From Meconema thalassinum (Eukaryota > Arthropoda > Insecta > Orthoptera > Tettigoniidae): a stretch of 64,000 nucleotides of DNA. The notes under the pieces were generated by a model that ran no database searches, was not told where the DNA came from, and saw only the letters and a program-made list of their open reading frames with translations. The stretch is from positions 465,646,693-465,710,692 of the forward strand of contig OX336392.1 in assembly GCA_946902985.2 (NCBI GenBank), given 5' to 3'. The stretch's first letter is position 1, and the number at the start of each line of letters is the position of its first letter. The position numbers were made by a program, and so were the translations under genes. Positions 1-10,261 of the stretch are shown here, piece by piece.

Positions 1-150
1 GGGGTCGGAAGAGAACAAGAGTTGACCAAGTGAGGTCGACAGGAAAGAAGACAGAGAGGAGCACGGCACAAGTAAGTGGAAGCAATGCCGGACTCAGCTG
101 GGGCCCCGTGGTCGCCAACCCACTTCTCACTAGATGTGAGCCCCTGGGGG
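1..150 (-). mobile_element. Composite retroposon, 5'-end fragment (cut by window edge)
   Basis: This is the 5' module of the repeat family, read on the minus strand. It ends at the characteristic boundary GTGAGCCCCTGGGGG at 136-150. The same module, with the purine-rich 'ggtcgacaggaaagaaga' segment, recurs near 5.4, 20.2, 30.0, 35.3, 37.1, 40.7, 46.4 and 61.0 kb. The 3' part lies before base 1. Confidence 0.75.
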
Positions 151-229
151 AGAAGTATTTTGAGATTAACCCTGAACACAATTTGTGTTTGGATAATGAT
201 GATGAAGATGATAATTGTTGTTTTAAGGT

Positions 230-1480
230 GGTGATGATGATGATCATAATTGTTGTTTTAAGGGGTCTAACATCGAGGTTATCAGCCCCTGATGAAATGA
301 AATGGCATGAAATGAAAGGATGAAGATAAAAAACAGCTCACTGCTATGGATGAAACGAAAATGGTTTAGATAAAATAGACAGTGAGCCCCAACAACTATG
401 CCTTATGTAGCAGGGAAAATACTTACAAAAAGGAACTCAGATTGAAACTACTCACCGAATGGAAAGCGGTAATACGTACATAAGGGAATTTCGAACGAAA
501 ATGCTCACAAAAGGAATAGATTGAAAAATACGCACAAAATGTAGGTTAAGTCCAAAACACGTACAAAATGCAACGTACAGTCGAAACACCTACAAAATGC
601 AACTGAAATCAAAATACTTACAAAATGCAAATGAGATTGAAAATACGCACAAAATGTAATGGAGATTCAAAATACCCACAAAATTGCAATTGAGACTTAA
701 CTACTTGAACAAAGCGGGGTAGGTTGAAAATACAAAATGCAATTGAAATTCAAAAAACTCACAAAAGCCCCGGCCCGGATATTGAATGACTTACTAAAAA
801 GCAATTCAGATTGTCAATCCTTACAAAATGCAATTGAGATTGAAAAACACTCACAAAATGCAATCTAGATCGAAAAGAATTACAAAATGCAACGTAGATT
901 AAAAATACCTACAAAAAATCGCTAAAAGGGAATTTAGATACACGAGGAACCAAGTAACAAAAACAGTGCCGGAATCTGAAAGAGAAAAGGAAATATAAGG
1001 AAAACAGGAGAGGATTGGAGAGGAGAGGGTCCGCCCCAAAGGGAAGGGACAAAAGGGGAAAACGGACCCAGCTCAGGCATCCCTCGGGGTCGCCAACTCG
1101 CGAACTCACCAGCCGTGAACCCCTGAGGGCGTAGCATTACCTAGGGTGCACCAGAAGTGGTGGGGCTACATACACCCTGCCTCCTTAAGGGCCTTGAGCA
1201 CAAGGCAGGAGGAAAAGAAAAAGAAGGCTGACCCCTCACAGAAGGAGGGAATCAGGAAAGATGAGACAAGGGCCAATTAAGGCGGGAAAGGAAGAGACTC
1301 CCTATGCCTCGGATACCGTAAAACCGTCGGGGTCGGTAGAGAACAAGAGTTGACAAAGGGAGGTCGACAGGAAAGGAGACAGAGAGGAGCCCGGCACAAG
1401 TAAGTGGAAGCAATGCCGGACTCAGCTAGGGTCCCGTGGTCGCCAACCCACGTCCCACTAGATGTGAGCCACTGGGGGGG
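230..1480 (-). mobile_element. Composite retroposon with LINE-type 3' end
   Basis: The 3' end on the left is a (GAT)n stretch followed by the shared hairpin. The next ~170 bp match the 3' UTR of the LINE copies at 13.3 and 20.7 kb (the 'cagtgagccccaa' and 'atgccttat' segments). After that come the ~29-bp periodic array (about 411-900) and the GC-richer 5' module ending at 1480. A partial second tail at 196-229 suggests insertion into an older tail. It is therefore a chimera of LINE 3' UTR and the non-autonomous body. Confidence 0.7.
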
Positions 1481-2076
1481 TTGTTTTAAGGGGCCTAACA
1501 TCTAGGTTATCGGCCCCTGATGGTTTGGGTGATCGTGAAGATGAAAATGAAAAGCGAACTTAAAACTAAAACTAACTACTAACCTATATACTAGAAGAAG
1601 AAATGGAAAACTAAAGGAGAATAAGGCAAATAAAAGGACAGAAGGAAAAGAAATGCCCTCAACCCTCGGAGAAGGCGGATTGAGGGACTTGGAAGGAAGG
1701 AGAGCCATGAAAGGCATATAGGAAAGTGAAAGAGGAGAGGGTCCGCCCCAAAGGTAAGGGACAAAAGGGGAAAACGGACCCAGCTCAGGAATCCCTCGGA
1801 GTCGCCAACTCCCGAACTCACCAGTCGTGAGCCCCTGAGGGTGTAGCATTATCGAAGGTGCACCAGAAGTGGTGGGGCTACATACACCCTGCCTCCTTAA
1901 GGGCCTAGAGCACAAGGCAGGAGGTAAAAGGAAGAGAAAAAGATGGCTGACCCCTCGCAGAAGGAGGGTATCAGAAAAGATGAGACAAGGGCCAATTAAG
2001 GCGGGAAAGGAAGAGACTCCCTAGGCCTCGGATACCCTAATACCATCGGGGTCAGAAGAGAACAAGAGTTGACCAA
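1481..2076 (-). mobile_element. Composite retroposon, type-2 3' end, 5'-incomplete
   Basis: It begins inside the shared hairpin, so the (GAT)n tail is missing. It has the type-2 3' module ('gatggtttgggtgatcgtg', then 'aactaaaactaactac'). It stops within the 5' module at the 'gagttgaccaag' point, where the next copy's tail begins directly. Confidence 0.7.
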
Positions 2077-2453
2077 GTGATGATGATGATGATTGTTGTT
2101 TTAAGGGGCCTAACATCTAGGTTATCGGCCCCTGATGGTTTGGGTGATCGTGAAGGTGAAAATGAATAGCGAACTTAAAACTAAAACTAACTACTAACCT
2201 ACATACTAGAAGAAGAAATGGAAAAGTAAAGGAGAATAAGGCAAATAAAGGACAGGAGGAATAGAAATGCCCTCAATCCTCGAAGAAGGCGGATTGAGGG
2301 ACTTGGAAGGAAGGAGAGCCATGAAAGGCATATAGGAAAGTGAAAGAGGAGAGGGTCCGCCCCAAAGGTAAGGGACAAAAGGGGAAGCAATGCCGGACTC
2401 AGCTGGGGCCCCGTGGTCGCCAACCCACGCCCACAAGATATGAGCCCCTGGGG
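2077..2453 (-). mobile_element. Composite retroposon, short copy with internal deletion
   Basis: A (GAT)n tail, hairpin and type-2 3' module are followed by a jump from 'gacaaaaggggaa' straight to 'gcaatgccggactcag' near 2385, deleting about 330 bp of the 5' module. It ends at the CCCCTGGGG boundary against BEL/Pao sequence. Confidence 0.75.
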
Positions 2454-3190
2454 TTCCACCATTCTTCGTTACACCGGTTTGAAAAACCCAAATTTAAGCA
2501 TCCCCAAAATAAGCCTTTGGAAAGCGTTGTTTCTACGACTTTTCAATCCAACGTGGCATCCAGTAGTAAGTCGTACCTTACTTCTGGCACTCATGCTGAC
2601 TATAGCGCTCAGTCGTATAGTCAGACTGCTAATTCTTGGCGAAGTACTCAGGTTTTGTTATCCACGGTGAGACTTCAGGTCCAAGACTCTAAGGGCAAAT
2701 GGCATTCTGTCCGAGCTCTTCTTGACAATGCTGCCACACACGATTTCATAACCTCTTCTTTGGTTACGAAATTAAACTTTAAGCCCCATACTACTTCGAT
2801 AGAAGTATCTGGTATCAATAACAGTAAGTCTACTTCCTTACAGTTCGTAAAGCTCAATATTAAGGATTCGGTTCAATCTGGCACTAACCTTAGTTTAAAT
2901 TGTTTGACAATCCCTGTTATTGGAGCCCCGACTCCTAGTCATTCGTTTTCTATTGATACTTGTCATTTCCCCTCTGATCTGAAATTACCTGATCTCTACT
3001 TTCATCAGAGGGCCAGTTGACATTTTGCTAGGTGCTAACGTTTTTTGTCAAAATTTGCTTCCCTCTAGAATTAATATAACTTCTAGCATCTATGCCAACC
3101 ATACCAGGTTCGGTTGGTTGGTCACGGGTCATGTCCCTCTTGCCACTGTGCAGTCTTCATCTTTATGTCACTTAACTCACGTTGAGTTGG
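2454..3190 (+). pseudogene. BEL/Pao retrotransposon protease region, decayed
   Basis: The frame through 3020 carries a BEL/Pao-type aspartic protease segment: an 'RALLDNAATHDFITSSL' core, where the family normally has Asp-Ser/Thr-Gly after the two leucines. The first Asp is kept, but the next two residues are Asn-Ala, so catalysis is doubtful. A frameshift near 3012-3020 moves the continuation ('VDILLGANVF' and 'RFGWLVTGH', typical of the protease-RT linker) into the frame at 3025-3190. The ATG upstream at 2340 lies in the neighbouring retroposon. The rest of pol is replaced by a retroposon at 3191. Identification is from motif order. Confidence 0.7.
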
Positions 3191-3318
3191 ATGATGATGA
3201 TGATGATAATTGTTGTTTTAAGTGGTCTAACATCTAGGCTATCGGCCCATGATGGTTTGGGTGATCGTGAAGATGAAAATGAAATGCAAACTTAAAACTA
3301 AAACTAACTACCAACCCA
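3191..3318 (-). mobile_element. Composite retroposon fragment, 5'-truncated
   Basis: A (GAT)6 tail, the hairpin (with substitutions weakening its lower stem) and ~75 bp of type-2 3' module end abruptly at 'ctaccaaccc'. The following ~100 bp (3319-3424) were not recognised. Confidence 0.7.
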
Positions 3319-3424
3319 AGGATCATGTAAGTATAAGAGATTCGTCACTTTTGGTTATGGAATTTCCGAGAGAGAACACCGCCTGAGGCTATGGATTGTA
3401 CTGGCAAGTCTGGCAACATAAAAA

Positions 3425-3681
3425 GTGCCGTACCTGGACAATTGACTCCTGTGGAGTGTGAGTCCCATGCCCGCCGAAGAAATTTTACTCTATCTAAAAG
3501 TGGTGTTAGGGATAACTATTAACGAATCCAAAAGTGTTCTGACCCCTATGCAAGTGATACATTATTTAGGAGTGACAATCAAAATACCGCGAAGCGGTCT
3601 TCAACTTCATATATCTTCACACCAACGTACCTTACAAGTCCTGCGAGACATGCATCTCCATACGGACAAACAGATTGAGCA
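3425..3681 (+). pseudogene. RT fragment, left half of array unit 0
   Basis: It matches the RT motif C region through the thumb in the 2-kb units downstream. The tyrosine codon of the YLDD box is intact here (TAC), but the second Asp is Asn and the following Trp codon is TGA. The lesions therefore differ from those in units 1-3, so this unit split from them before their shared mutation. A 12-bp duplication, acagattgagca, at 3670-3681 and 5489-5500 flanks the retroposon that splits this unit. Confidence 0.75.
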
Positions 3682-5488
3682 TGATGATGATGATGATAAT
3701 CGTTGTTTTAAGGGGCCTAACATCGAGGTTATCGGCCCCTAATGATCTGGGTGATGGCGAAATTGATAATGAAATGGAAACCACAACAAAATTATCTGAG
3801 ACGGAAAATACATACAAAAAGGAACTCAGATGGAAACAACTCACAATATGGTCTTACAAAAGGGAATTTAGAACGAAAAGAGTCACAAAAAGAATACATG
3901 GAAAAGTACCCACAAAACGTAGGCTAGATTCAAAATACGTACAAAATGCAATGTAGCGTCGAAATACTTACAAAATGCAACTGAAATTCAAAATACTTAC
4001 AAAATGCGAATGAGATCGAAAATACGTACAAAATGCAATTGAGGTTCAAAATACTTACAAAATGCAATTGAAATTGAAAATACACAATGCAATTCAGATT
4101 GAAATAGGCCCTGTCCCAGTTCCAATCCAAATTATTCACAAAGTGCAATTGAAAATCAAAATACTTACAAAATGCAATTGAAATTGAAAATGCTTACAAA
4201 ATGTACGGTGATTCTAACGACTCATGTGGATTGACAATACTTACAAAAAGCAATTTAGATTGAAAATACTTGACAAAATGTAATTTAGATTCAAAATACC
4301 CACAAAATGCAATTGAGAATCAAAATATGTGCAAAATGCCCGCCAAACAAAATGCAATTTAGACTGAAATAGGCCCTATCCCAGTTCCAATCCAAATTAT
4401 GCACAAAGTGCAATTGAAAATCAAAATACTTACAAAATGCAATTGCAATTGAAAATGCTTACAAAATGTACGGTGATTCTAACGACTCATGTGGATTGAC
4501 AATACTTACAAAAAGCAATTTAGATTGAAAATACTTGACAAAATGTAATTTAGATTCAAAATACCCACAAAATGCAATTGAGAATCAAAATATGTGCAAA
4601 ATGCCCACCAAACAAAATGCAATTTAGATTCAAAATTCGTGCGAAATGCGGCGTTGGTTGAAAATTCTTACAAAATGCAATTGAAATTCAAAAAACTCAC
4701 TAAAAGGCCCGGGCACATGCATTAAAAGACTTACTAAAAAGCAATTTAGATTGTCAATCTTTACAAAATGCAATTGAGGTTGAAAACAATCGCGAGATGG
4801 AATTTAGATCGAAAAAACATACAAAAAGCAACGTAGACTAAAAATGCCTTAAAAAATCGCCAGAAGGGAATTTAGATACACGGTGAACCAAGTAACAAAA
4901 AACAGTGCGGGAATCTTAAAGAGAAAAGTAAATATAAGGAAAAGAGGAGAGGAGGGGAGAGGAGAGGAGAGGAGAGGAGAGGAGAGGAGAGGAGAGGAGA
5001 GGAGAGGAGAGGGGAGAATGTCCGCCTCAAAGGGAAGGGACAAAAGGAGAAAACGGACCCAGCTCGGGAATCCCTCGGGGGCGCCAACTCCCGAACTCAC
5101 CAGCCGTGAGCCCCTGAGGGTGTAGCATTATCGACGGTGCACCAGAAGTGGTGGGGCTACATGCACCCAGCCTCCTTAAGGGCCTTGAGCACAAGGCAGG
5201 AGGTAAAAGGAAAAGAAAAAGAAGGCTGACCCCTCACAGAAGGAGGGTATCAGGAAAGATGAGACAAGGGCCAATTCAGGCGTGAAAGTGAAAGACTCCC
5301 TAGGCCTCGGATAACCTAATACCGTCGGGGTCGGAAGAGAACAAGAGTTGACCAAGGGAGGTCGACAGGAAAGAAGAAGAAGAAGAAGAAAGAGAGGAGC
5401 CCGGCACAAGTAAGTGGAAGCAATGCCGGACTCAGCTGGGGTCCCGTGGTCGCCAACCCACGCCCACTAGATGTGAGCCCCTGGGGGT
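3682..5488 (-). mobile_element. Composite retroposon, full length, 12-bp TSD
   Basis: This is the longest copy (1807 bp). It has a (GAT)n tail, hairpin and type-1 3' module ('aatgatctgggtgatggcg', then 'acaaaattatctgag'). A ~29-bp periodic array fills ~3780-4860, including an internal duplication of ~270 bp (about 4085-4355 repeated at 4360-4620). Then come a (GAGAG)n purine tract (~4945-5010) and the full 5' module. It is flanked by a perfect 12-bp duplication, the signature of target-primed insertion. Confidence 0.85.
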
Positions 5489-6097
5489 ACAGATTGAGCA
5501 GGCAGCAGAGTACTTAAGCTGGACGTGCTGGGTCATGAACTGGTCCATGTTCGTGCCCCGGCACGTCCTAGCCAGGGAATTTTATTGGCCCCGTTAACTG
5601 TTGACCCCCACTCGTGTGCGCGACACCCGCGACATTTCTCTTCGCCTGAATCCTATTGACATTTTCGTGGATGCCACCCCACATAGCGTGGCGGCGGTGT
5701 GTCCTCGCCGTAATCGTGGATGGGCCCAGGCCTTCGGCCAGCCCGCCACAATCAACCAAGCCGAAACAGCGGCAGCACTTCTTGGAGCTTTGTGGATCCT
5801 TAAAGACATTCGTGATGAACAGTTTGACCAGATTAATATCTATACTGACTCTAGCGTTGCTAGATACACTTTGATTTCAGGTCGAGGACCCATCCTGTAC
5901 AGTGTCCATTATATTTTGAGAATGTATATTGATTTGTGTAATAAAGCAGCAGAGTGGGGAATAAACCTCGCGTGGCGAAGCATCGGTTCCGCACAGAATC
6001 CGGCTGACGCGCCCTCCCGGGCCGTACTCGACGATGTACACGCGTTGCTCCGTGACTATAAAGGAAGCCCGCGCCCGGGGGGTCGCGTCAGTTGGTG
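5489..6097 (+). pseudogene. RT thumb and RNase H, right half of array unit 0 (subtype A)
   Basis: It resumes the interrupted unit and reads through the RNase H domain: a VDAT Asp, the Glu in QAET, the Asp in TDSS, and NPADAPSR near the end. An in-frame TAA ('ccccgttaactg', ~5596; sister units read 'cgtaaactg') breaks the frame just before RNase H. The RNase H part is open at 5601-6098. Subtype A markers are 'EWGIN' and an intact NPAD. Confidence 0.75.
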
Positions 6098-6286
6098 ATG
6101 TGGCTACCACAGCAGCTAGAGTAACGTGTTATTATATGTAGACCAACGCATCGACGTCGGAGAGGGGCCGTACCATCGGAGGGTGCGGTCCACCACGGGG
6201 TTGCGGAGCGGTCCGACACGCCCAACCCGAAGTACGTCCCGTACTCTCAGGCGCCGCACCTCCAAGGTGCCCTCCGGGCATTTTGG
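6098..6286 (+). other. GC-rich spacer between array units
   Basis: It joins the end of one RNase H to the next pol start. Just before it, at ~6056-6064, a TATAAAGG sequence lies within a GC-rich context (it is 'actataaaggaagc' in subtype A units and 'actataaagggagc' in subtype B). A 14-bp insertion distinguishes the subtype B spacers (8060-8075 and 12080-12095). Whether this is a promoter is not known. Confidence 0.5.
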
Positions 6287-8014
6287 ATGGAGTACAATCC
6301 GGCGCAACCTGACCCGGATCCTACGGAAGTGCCACTTCCAGAAACTTTCATACCGGCACATGACACGTGGCTCCCGTGGCTACGACGGAGATCGGCACCA
6401 TGGACCGATATCCTCGATGATGATCAGTATCCACTTGAAGACCCGGACGTACACCCTCGAGCCGCACTCGAGGGAGAAGCAGGCACCTCTGCAGCTGGCA
6501 CCCCAGCAGAATTCATCCTACTCGATCCTGACCAAGCAGACGACGAAGATTGGGAATGGTGGGTGGACCCGGAGTACCCTCGGCGCCCTCCAGTACGCAT
6601 CCACACAGCACCACAAGAGCCTCACGACCAGAACTTTCCAAGGATTACCAACGGACCATCAAACAAGCCTCCGGAACCCAACAGGTATGTGTCCGTCGCA
6701 GTGCAACTCGCTAATCCTGTTCCATATGCTGATACTGAACTAGGACGTTACGTAACCAAGTTGTTACTAGATGGTGCTCACTTACCTCGGCCAACGAATG
6801 CCCCACAAATGTTTTGTGCGACTAAGGTGTCAGACTTGATGGATGTGGCGATCCAAGATTTGTTGACTCATAAGTTAATCTTTCCGTTCAAGGGACACTA
6901 CTCTTTTCCATTATTTCTGGTGCCAAAAGCAGACGGGAGCGCCCGCATCATTTATGACCTCAGTGCCTGGACCCCGTATATTAACATTCCAAAGTTCTCT
7001 CTGCGCGGTGCGGCTAGTGCTTTGGCGGCCATCCCGCCAGACGCCCTCGCGATAAAGATAGACAAAGTCAGGATTTTACCAAACCCCACTAAGTGATCGT
7101 TGGCAACTCAATTATGGCATATATTATCGGAAGAAGCACTACATCTGGACACGCCTAGCGATGGGCCACTCATTGGCTCCCTCTATCATGCAGCGGTGGG
7201 CTGAAGCCGTCCGAGAAGTCCTCGAAGCCGAGTTTCCTGTCAGAATGGTGCCCTAACTGGACGATTGGCTCCTGTGGAGTGTGAGTCCCATGCCCGTCGA
7301 AGAAATTTTACTCTATCTAAAAGTGGTGTTAGGGATAACTATTAACGAATCCAAAAGTGTTCTGACCCCTATGCAAGTGATACATTATTTAGGAGTGACA
7401 ATCAACATTCCGCGAAGCTGTCTTCAACTTCATATATCTTCACAACAACGTACCTTACAAATCCTGCGAGACATGCATCTCTATACGGACAAACAGATTG
7501 AGCAGGCAGCAGGGTACTTAAGCTGGACGTGCTGGGTCATGAACTGGCCCATGTTCGTGCCCCGGCACGTCCTAGCCAGGGAATTTTATTGGCCCCGTAA
7601 ACTGTTGACCCCCACTCGTGTGCGCGACACCCGCGACATTTCTCTTCGCCTGAATCCTATTGACATTTTCGTGGATGCCACCCCTCATAGAGTGGCGGTG
7701 GTGCGTCCTCGCCGTAATCGTGGATGGGCCCAGGCCTTCGGCCAGCCCGCCACAATCAACCAAGCCGAACAGCGGCAGCACTTCTTGGAGCTTTGTGGAT
7801 CCCTAAAGACATTCGTGATGAACAGTTTGACCAGATTAATATCTATACTGACTCTAGCGTTGCTAGATACACTTTGAGAATGTATATCGATTTGTGTAAT
7901 AAAGCAGCAGAGCGGGGAATAAACCTCGCGTGGCGAAGCATCGGTTCCGCACAGAATCCGGCTAACGCGCCCTCCCGGGCCGTACTCGACGATGTACACG
8001 CGTTGCTCCCTTGA
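6287..8014 (+). pseudogene. RT-RNase H pol, array unit 1 (subtype B)
   Basis: The open first part (6287-7096, 269 aa) has an acidic Pro-rich N-terminus. It then enters the RT fingers and palm ('LFLVPKADGSARIIYDLS', then 'AIKID' for motif A). The frame breaks at ~7060-7096. The RT middle continues in another frame and meets TAA at 7254-7256, in place of the tyrosine of the YLDD box. The frame reopens at 7281 through thumb and RNase H. A 1-base deletion near 7768 and a 45-bp deletion at 7875 (flanked by TTTGA microhomology) break RNase H, and its last Asp is Asn (NPAN). The family looks DIRS-like or hepadnavirus-like from RT and RNase H motifs; I cannot decide which. Confidence 0.7.
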
Positions 8015-8258
8015 CTATAAAGGGAGCGCGCGCCCGGGGGGTCGCGTCAGTTGGTGATGTGCGGCAAGTGATGTGGCTACCACAGCAGCTAGTGTAACGT
8101 GTTATTATATGTAGACCAACGCATCGACGTCGGAGAGGGGCCGTACCATCGGAGGGTGCGGTCCACCACGGGGTTGCGGAGCGGTCCGACACGCCCAACC
8201 CAAGTACGTCCGGTACTCTCCGGCGCCGCACCTCCAAGGTGCCCTCCGGGCATTTTGG

Positions 8259-10074
8259 ATGGAGTACAATCCGGCGCAACCTGACCCGGATCCTACGGAA
8301 GTGCCACTTCCAGAAACTTTCATACCGGCACATGACACGTGGCTCCCGTGACTACGACGGAGATCGGCACCATGGACCGATATCCTCGATGATGATCAGT
8401 ATCCACTTGAAGACCCGGACGTACACCCTCGAGCCGCACTCGAGGGAGAAGCAGGCACCTCTGCAGCTGGCACCCCAGCAGAATTCATCCTACTCGATCC
8501 TGACCAAGCAGACGACGAAGATTGGGAATGGTGGGTGGACCCGGAGTACCCTCGGCGCCCTCCAGTACGCATCCACACAGCACCACAAGAGCCTCACGAC
8601 CAGAACTTTCCAAGGATTACCAACGGACCATCAAACAAGCTTCCGGAACCCAACAGGTATGTGTCCGTCGCAGTGCAACTCGCTAATCCTGTTCCATATG
8701 CTGATACTGAACTAGGACGTTACGTAACCAAGTTGTTACTAGATGGTGCTCACTTACCTCGGCCAACGAATGCCCCACAAATGTTTTGTGCGACTAAGGT
8801 GTCAGACTTGATGGATGTGGCGATCCAAAATTTGTTGACTCATAAGTTAATCTTTCCGTTCAAGGGACACTACTCTTTTCCATTATTTCTGGTGCCAAAA
8901 GCAGACGGGAGCGCCCGCATCATTTATGACCTCAGTGCCTGGACCCCGTATATTAACATTCCAAAGTTCTCTCTGCGCGGTGCGGCTAGTGCTTTGGCGG
9001 CCATCCCGCCAGACGCCCTCGCGATAAAGATAGACAAAGTCAGGATTTTACCAAACCCCACTAAGTGATCGTTCGCAACTCAATTATGGCATATATTATC
9101 GAAAGAAGCACTACATCTGGACACGCCTAGCGATGGGCCACTCATTGGCTCCCTCTATCATGCAGCGGTGGGCTGAAGCCGTCCGAGAAGTCCTCGAAGC
9201 CGAGTTTCCTGTCAGAATGGTGCCCTAACTGGACGATTGGCTCCTGTGGAGTGTGAGTCCCATGCCCGTCGAAGAAATTTTACTCTATCTAAAAGTGGTG
9301 TTAGGGATAACTATTAACGAATCTAAAAGTGTTCTGACCCCTATGCAAGTGATACATTATTTAGGAGTGACAATCAACATTCCGCGAAGCTGTCTTCAAC
9401 TTCATATATCTTCACAACAACGTACCTTACAAATCCTGCGAGACATGCATCTCTGTACGGACAAACAGATTGAGCAGGCAGCAGGGTACTTAAGCTGGAC
9501 GTGCTGGGTCATGAACTGGCCCATGTTCGTGCCCCGGCACGTCCTAGCCAGGGAATTTTATTGGCCCCGTAAACTGTTGACCCCCACTCGTGTGCGCGAC
9601 ACCCGCGACATTTCTCTTCGCCTGAATCCTATTGACATTTTCGTGGATGCCACCCCTCATAGAGTGGCGGCGGTGCGTCCTCGCCGTAATCGTGGATGGG
9701 CCCAGGCCTTCGGCCAGCCCGCCACAATCAACCAAGCCGAAACAGCGGCAGCACTTCTTGGAGCTTTGTGGATCACTAAAGACATTCGTGATGAACAGTT
9801 TGACCAGATTAATATCTATACTGACTCTAGCGTTGCTAGATACACTTTGATTTCGGGTCGAGGACCCATCCTGTACAGTGTCCATTATATTTTGAGAATG
9901 TATATTGATTTGTGTAATAAAGCAGCAGAGTGGGGAATAAACCTCGCGTGGCGAAGCATCTCTTCCGCACAGAATCCGGCTGACGCGCCCTCCCGGGCCG
10001 TACTCGACGATGTACACGCGTTGCTCCGTGACTATAAAGGAAGCACGCGCCCGGGGGGTCGCGTCAGTTGGTGA
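8259..10074 (+). pseudogene. RT-RNase H pol, array unit 2 (subtype A)
   Basis: It has the same layout as unit 1. A Trp codon is TGA at ~8349, so the first open stretch starts only at 8535. The TAA replacing the YLDD tyrosine lies at 9226-9228, and the break after motif A is shared. The second open stretch, 9253-10074 (273 aa), covers thumb and a complete-looking RNase H with VDAT, QAET, TDSS and NPAD present. Confidence 0.75.
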
Positions 10075-10261
10075 TGTGGCTACCACAGCAGCTAGAGTAA
10101 CGTGTTATTATATGTAGACCAACGCATCGACGTCGGAGAGGGGCCGTACCATCGGAGGGTGCGGTCCACCACGGGGTTGCGGAGCGGTCCGACACGCCCA
10201 ACCCAAGTACGTCCGGTACTCTCCGGCGCCGCACCTCCAAGGTGCCCTCCAGGCATTTTGG

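Noticed and set aside
2077..2100. Simple (GAT)n microsatellites
   Set aside because: They occur next to the same hairpin each time and mark retroposon 3' tails, not independent microsatellites.
3930..4148. Phe/Leu/Tyr-rich minus frames such as 'HFVSILNLNCILYVFSIS'
   Set aside because: They are translations of the 29-bp periodic array and change with its indels.
3780..4860. CRISPR-like periodicity in the retroposon array
   Set aside because: There is no constant repeat with unique spacers, units are degenerate throughout, and the context is an insect retroposon.
9544..10086. 180-aa minus-strand frame opposite RNase H in the array (also near 7685, 11547 and 11983)
   Set aside because: It mirrors the RNase H codons, has no domain of its own and recurs only because the array repeats.
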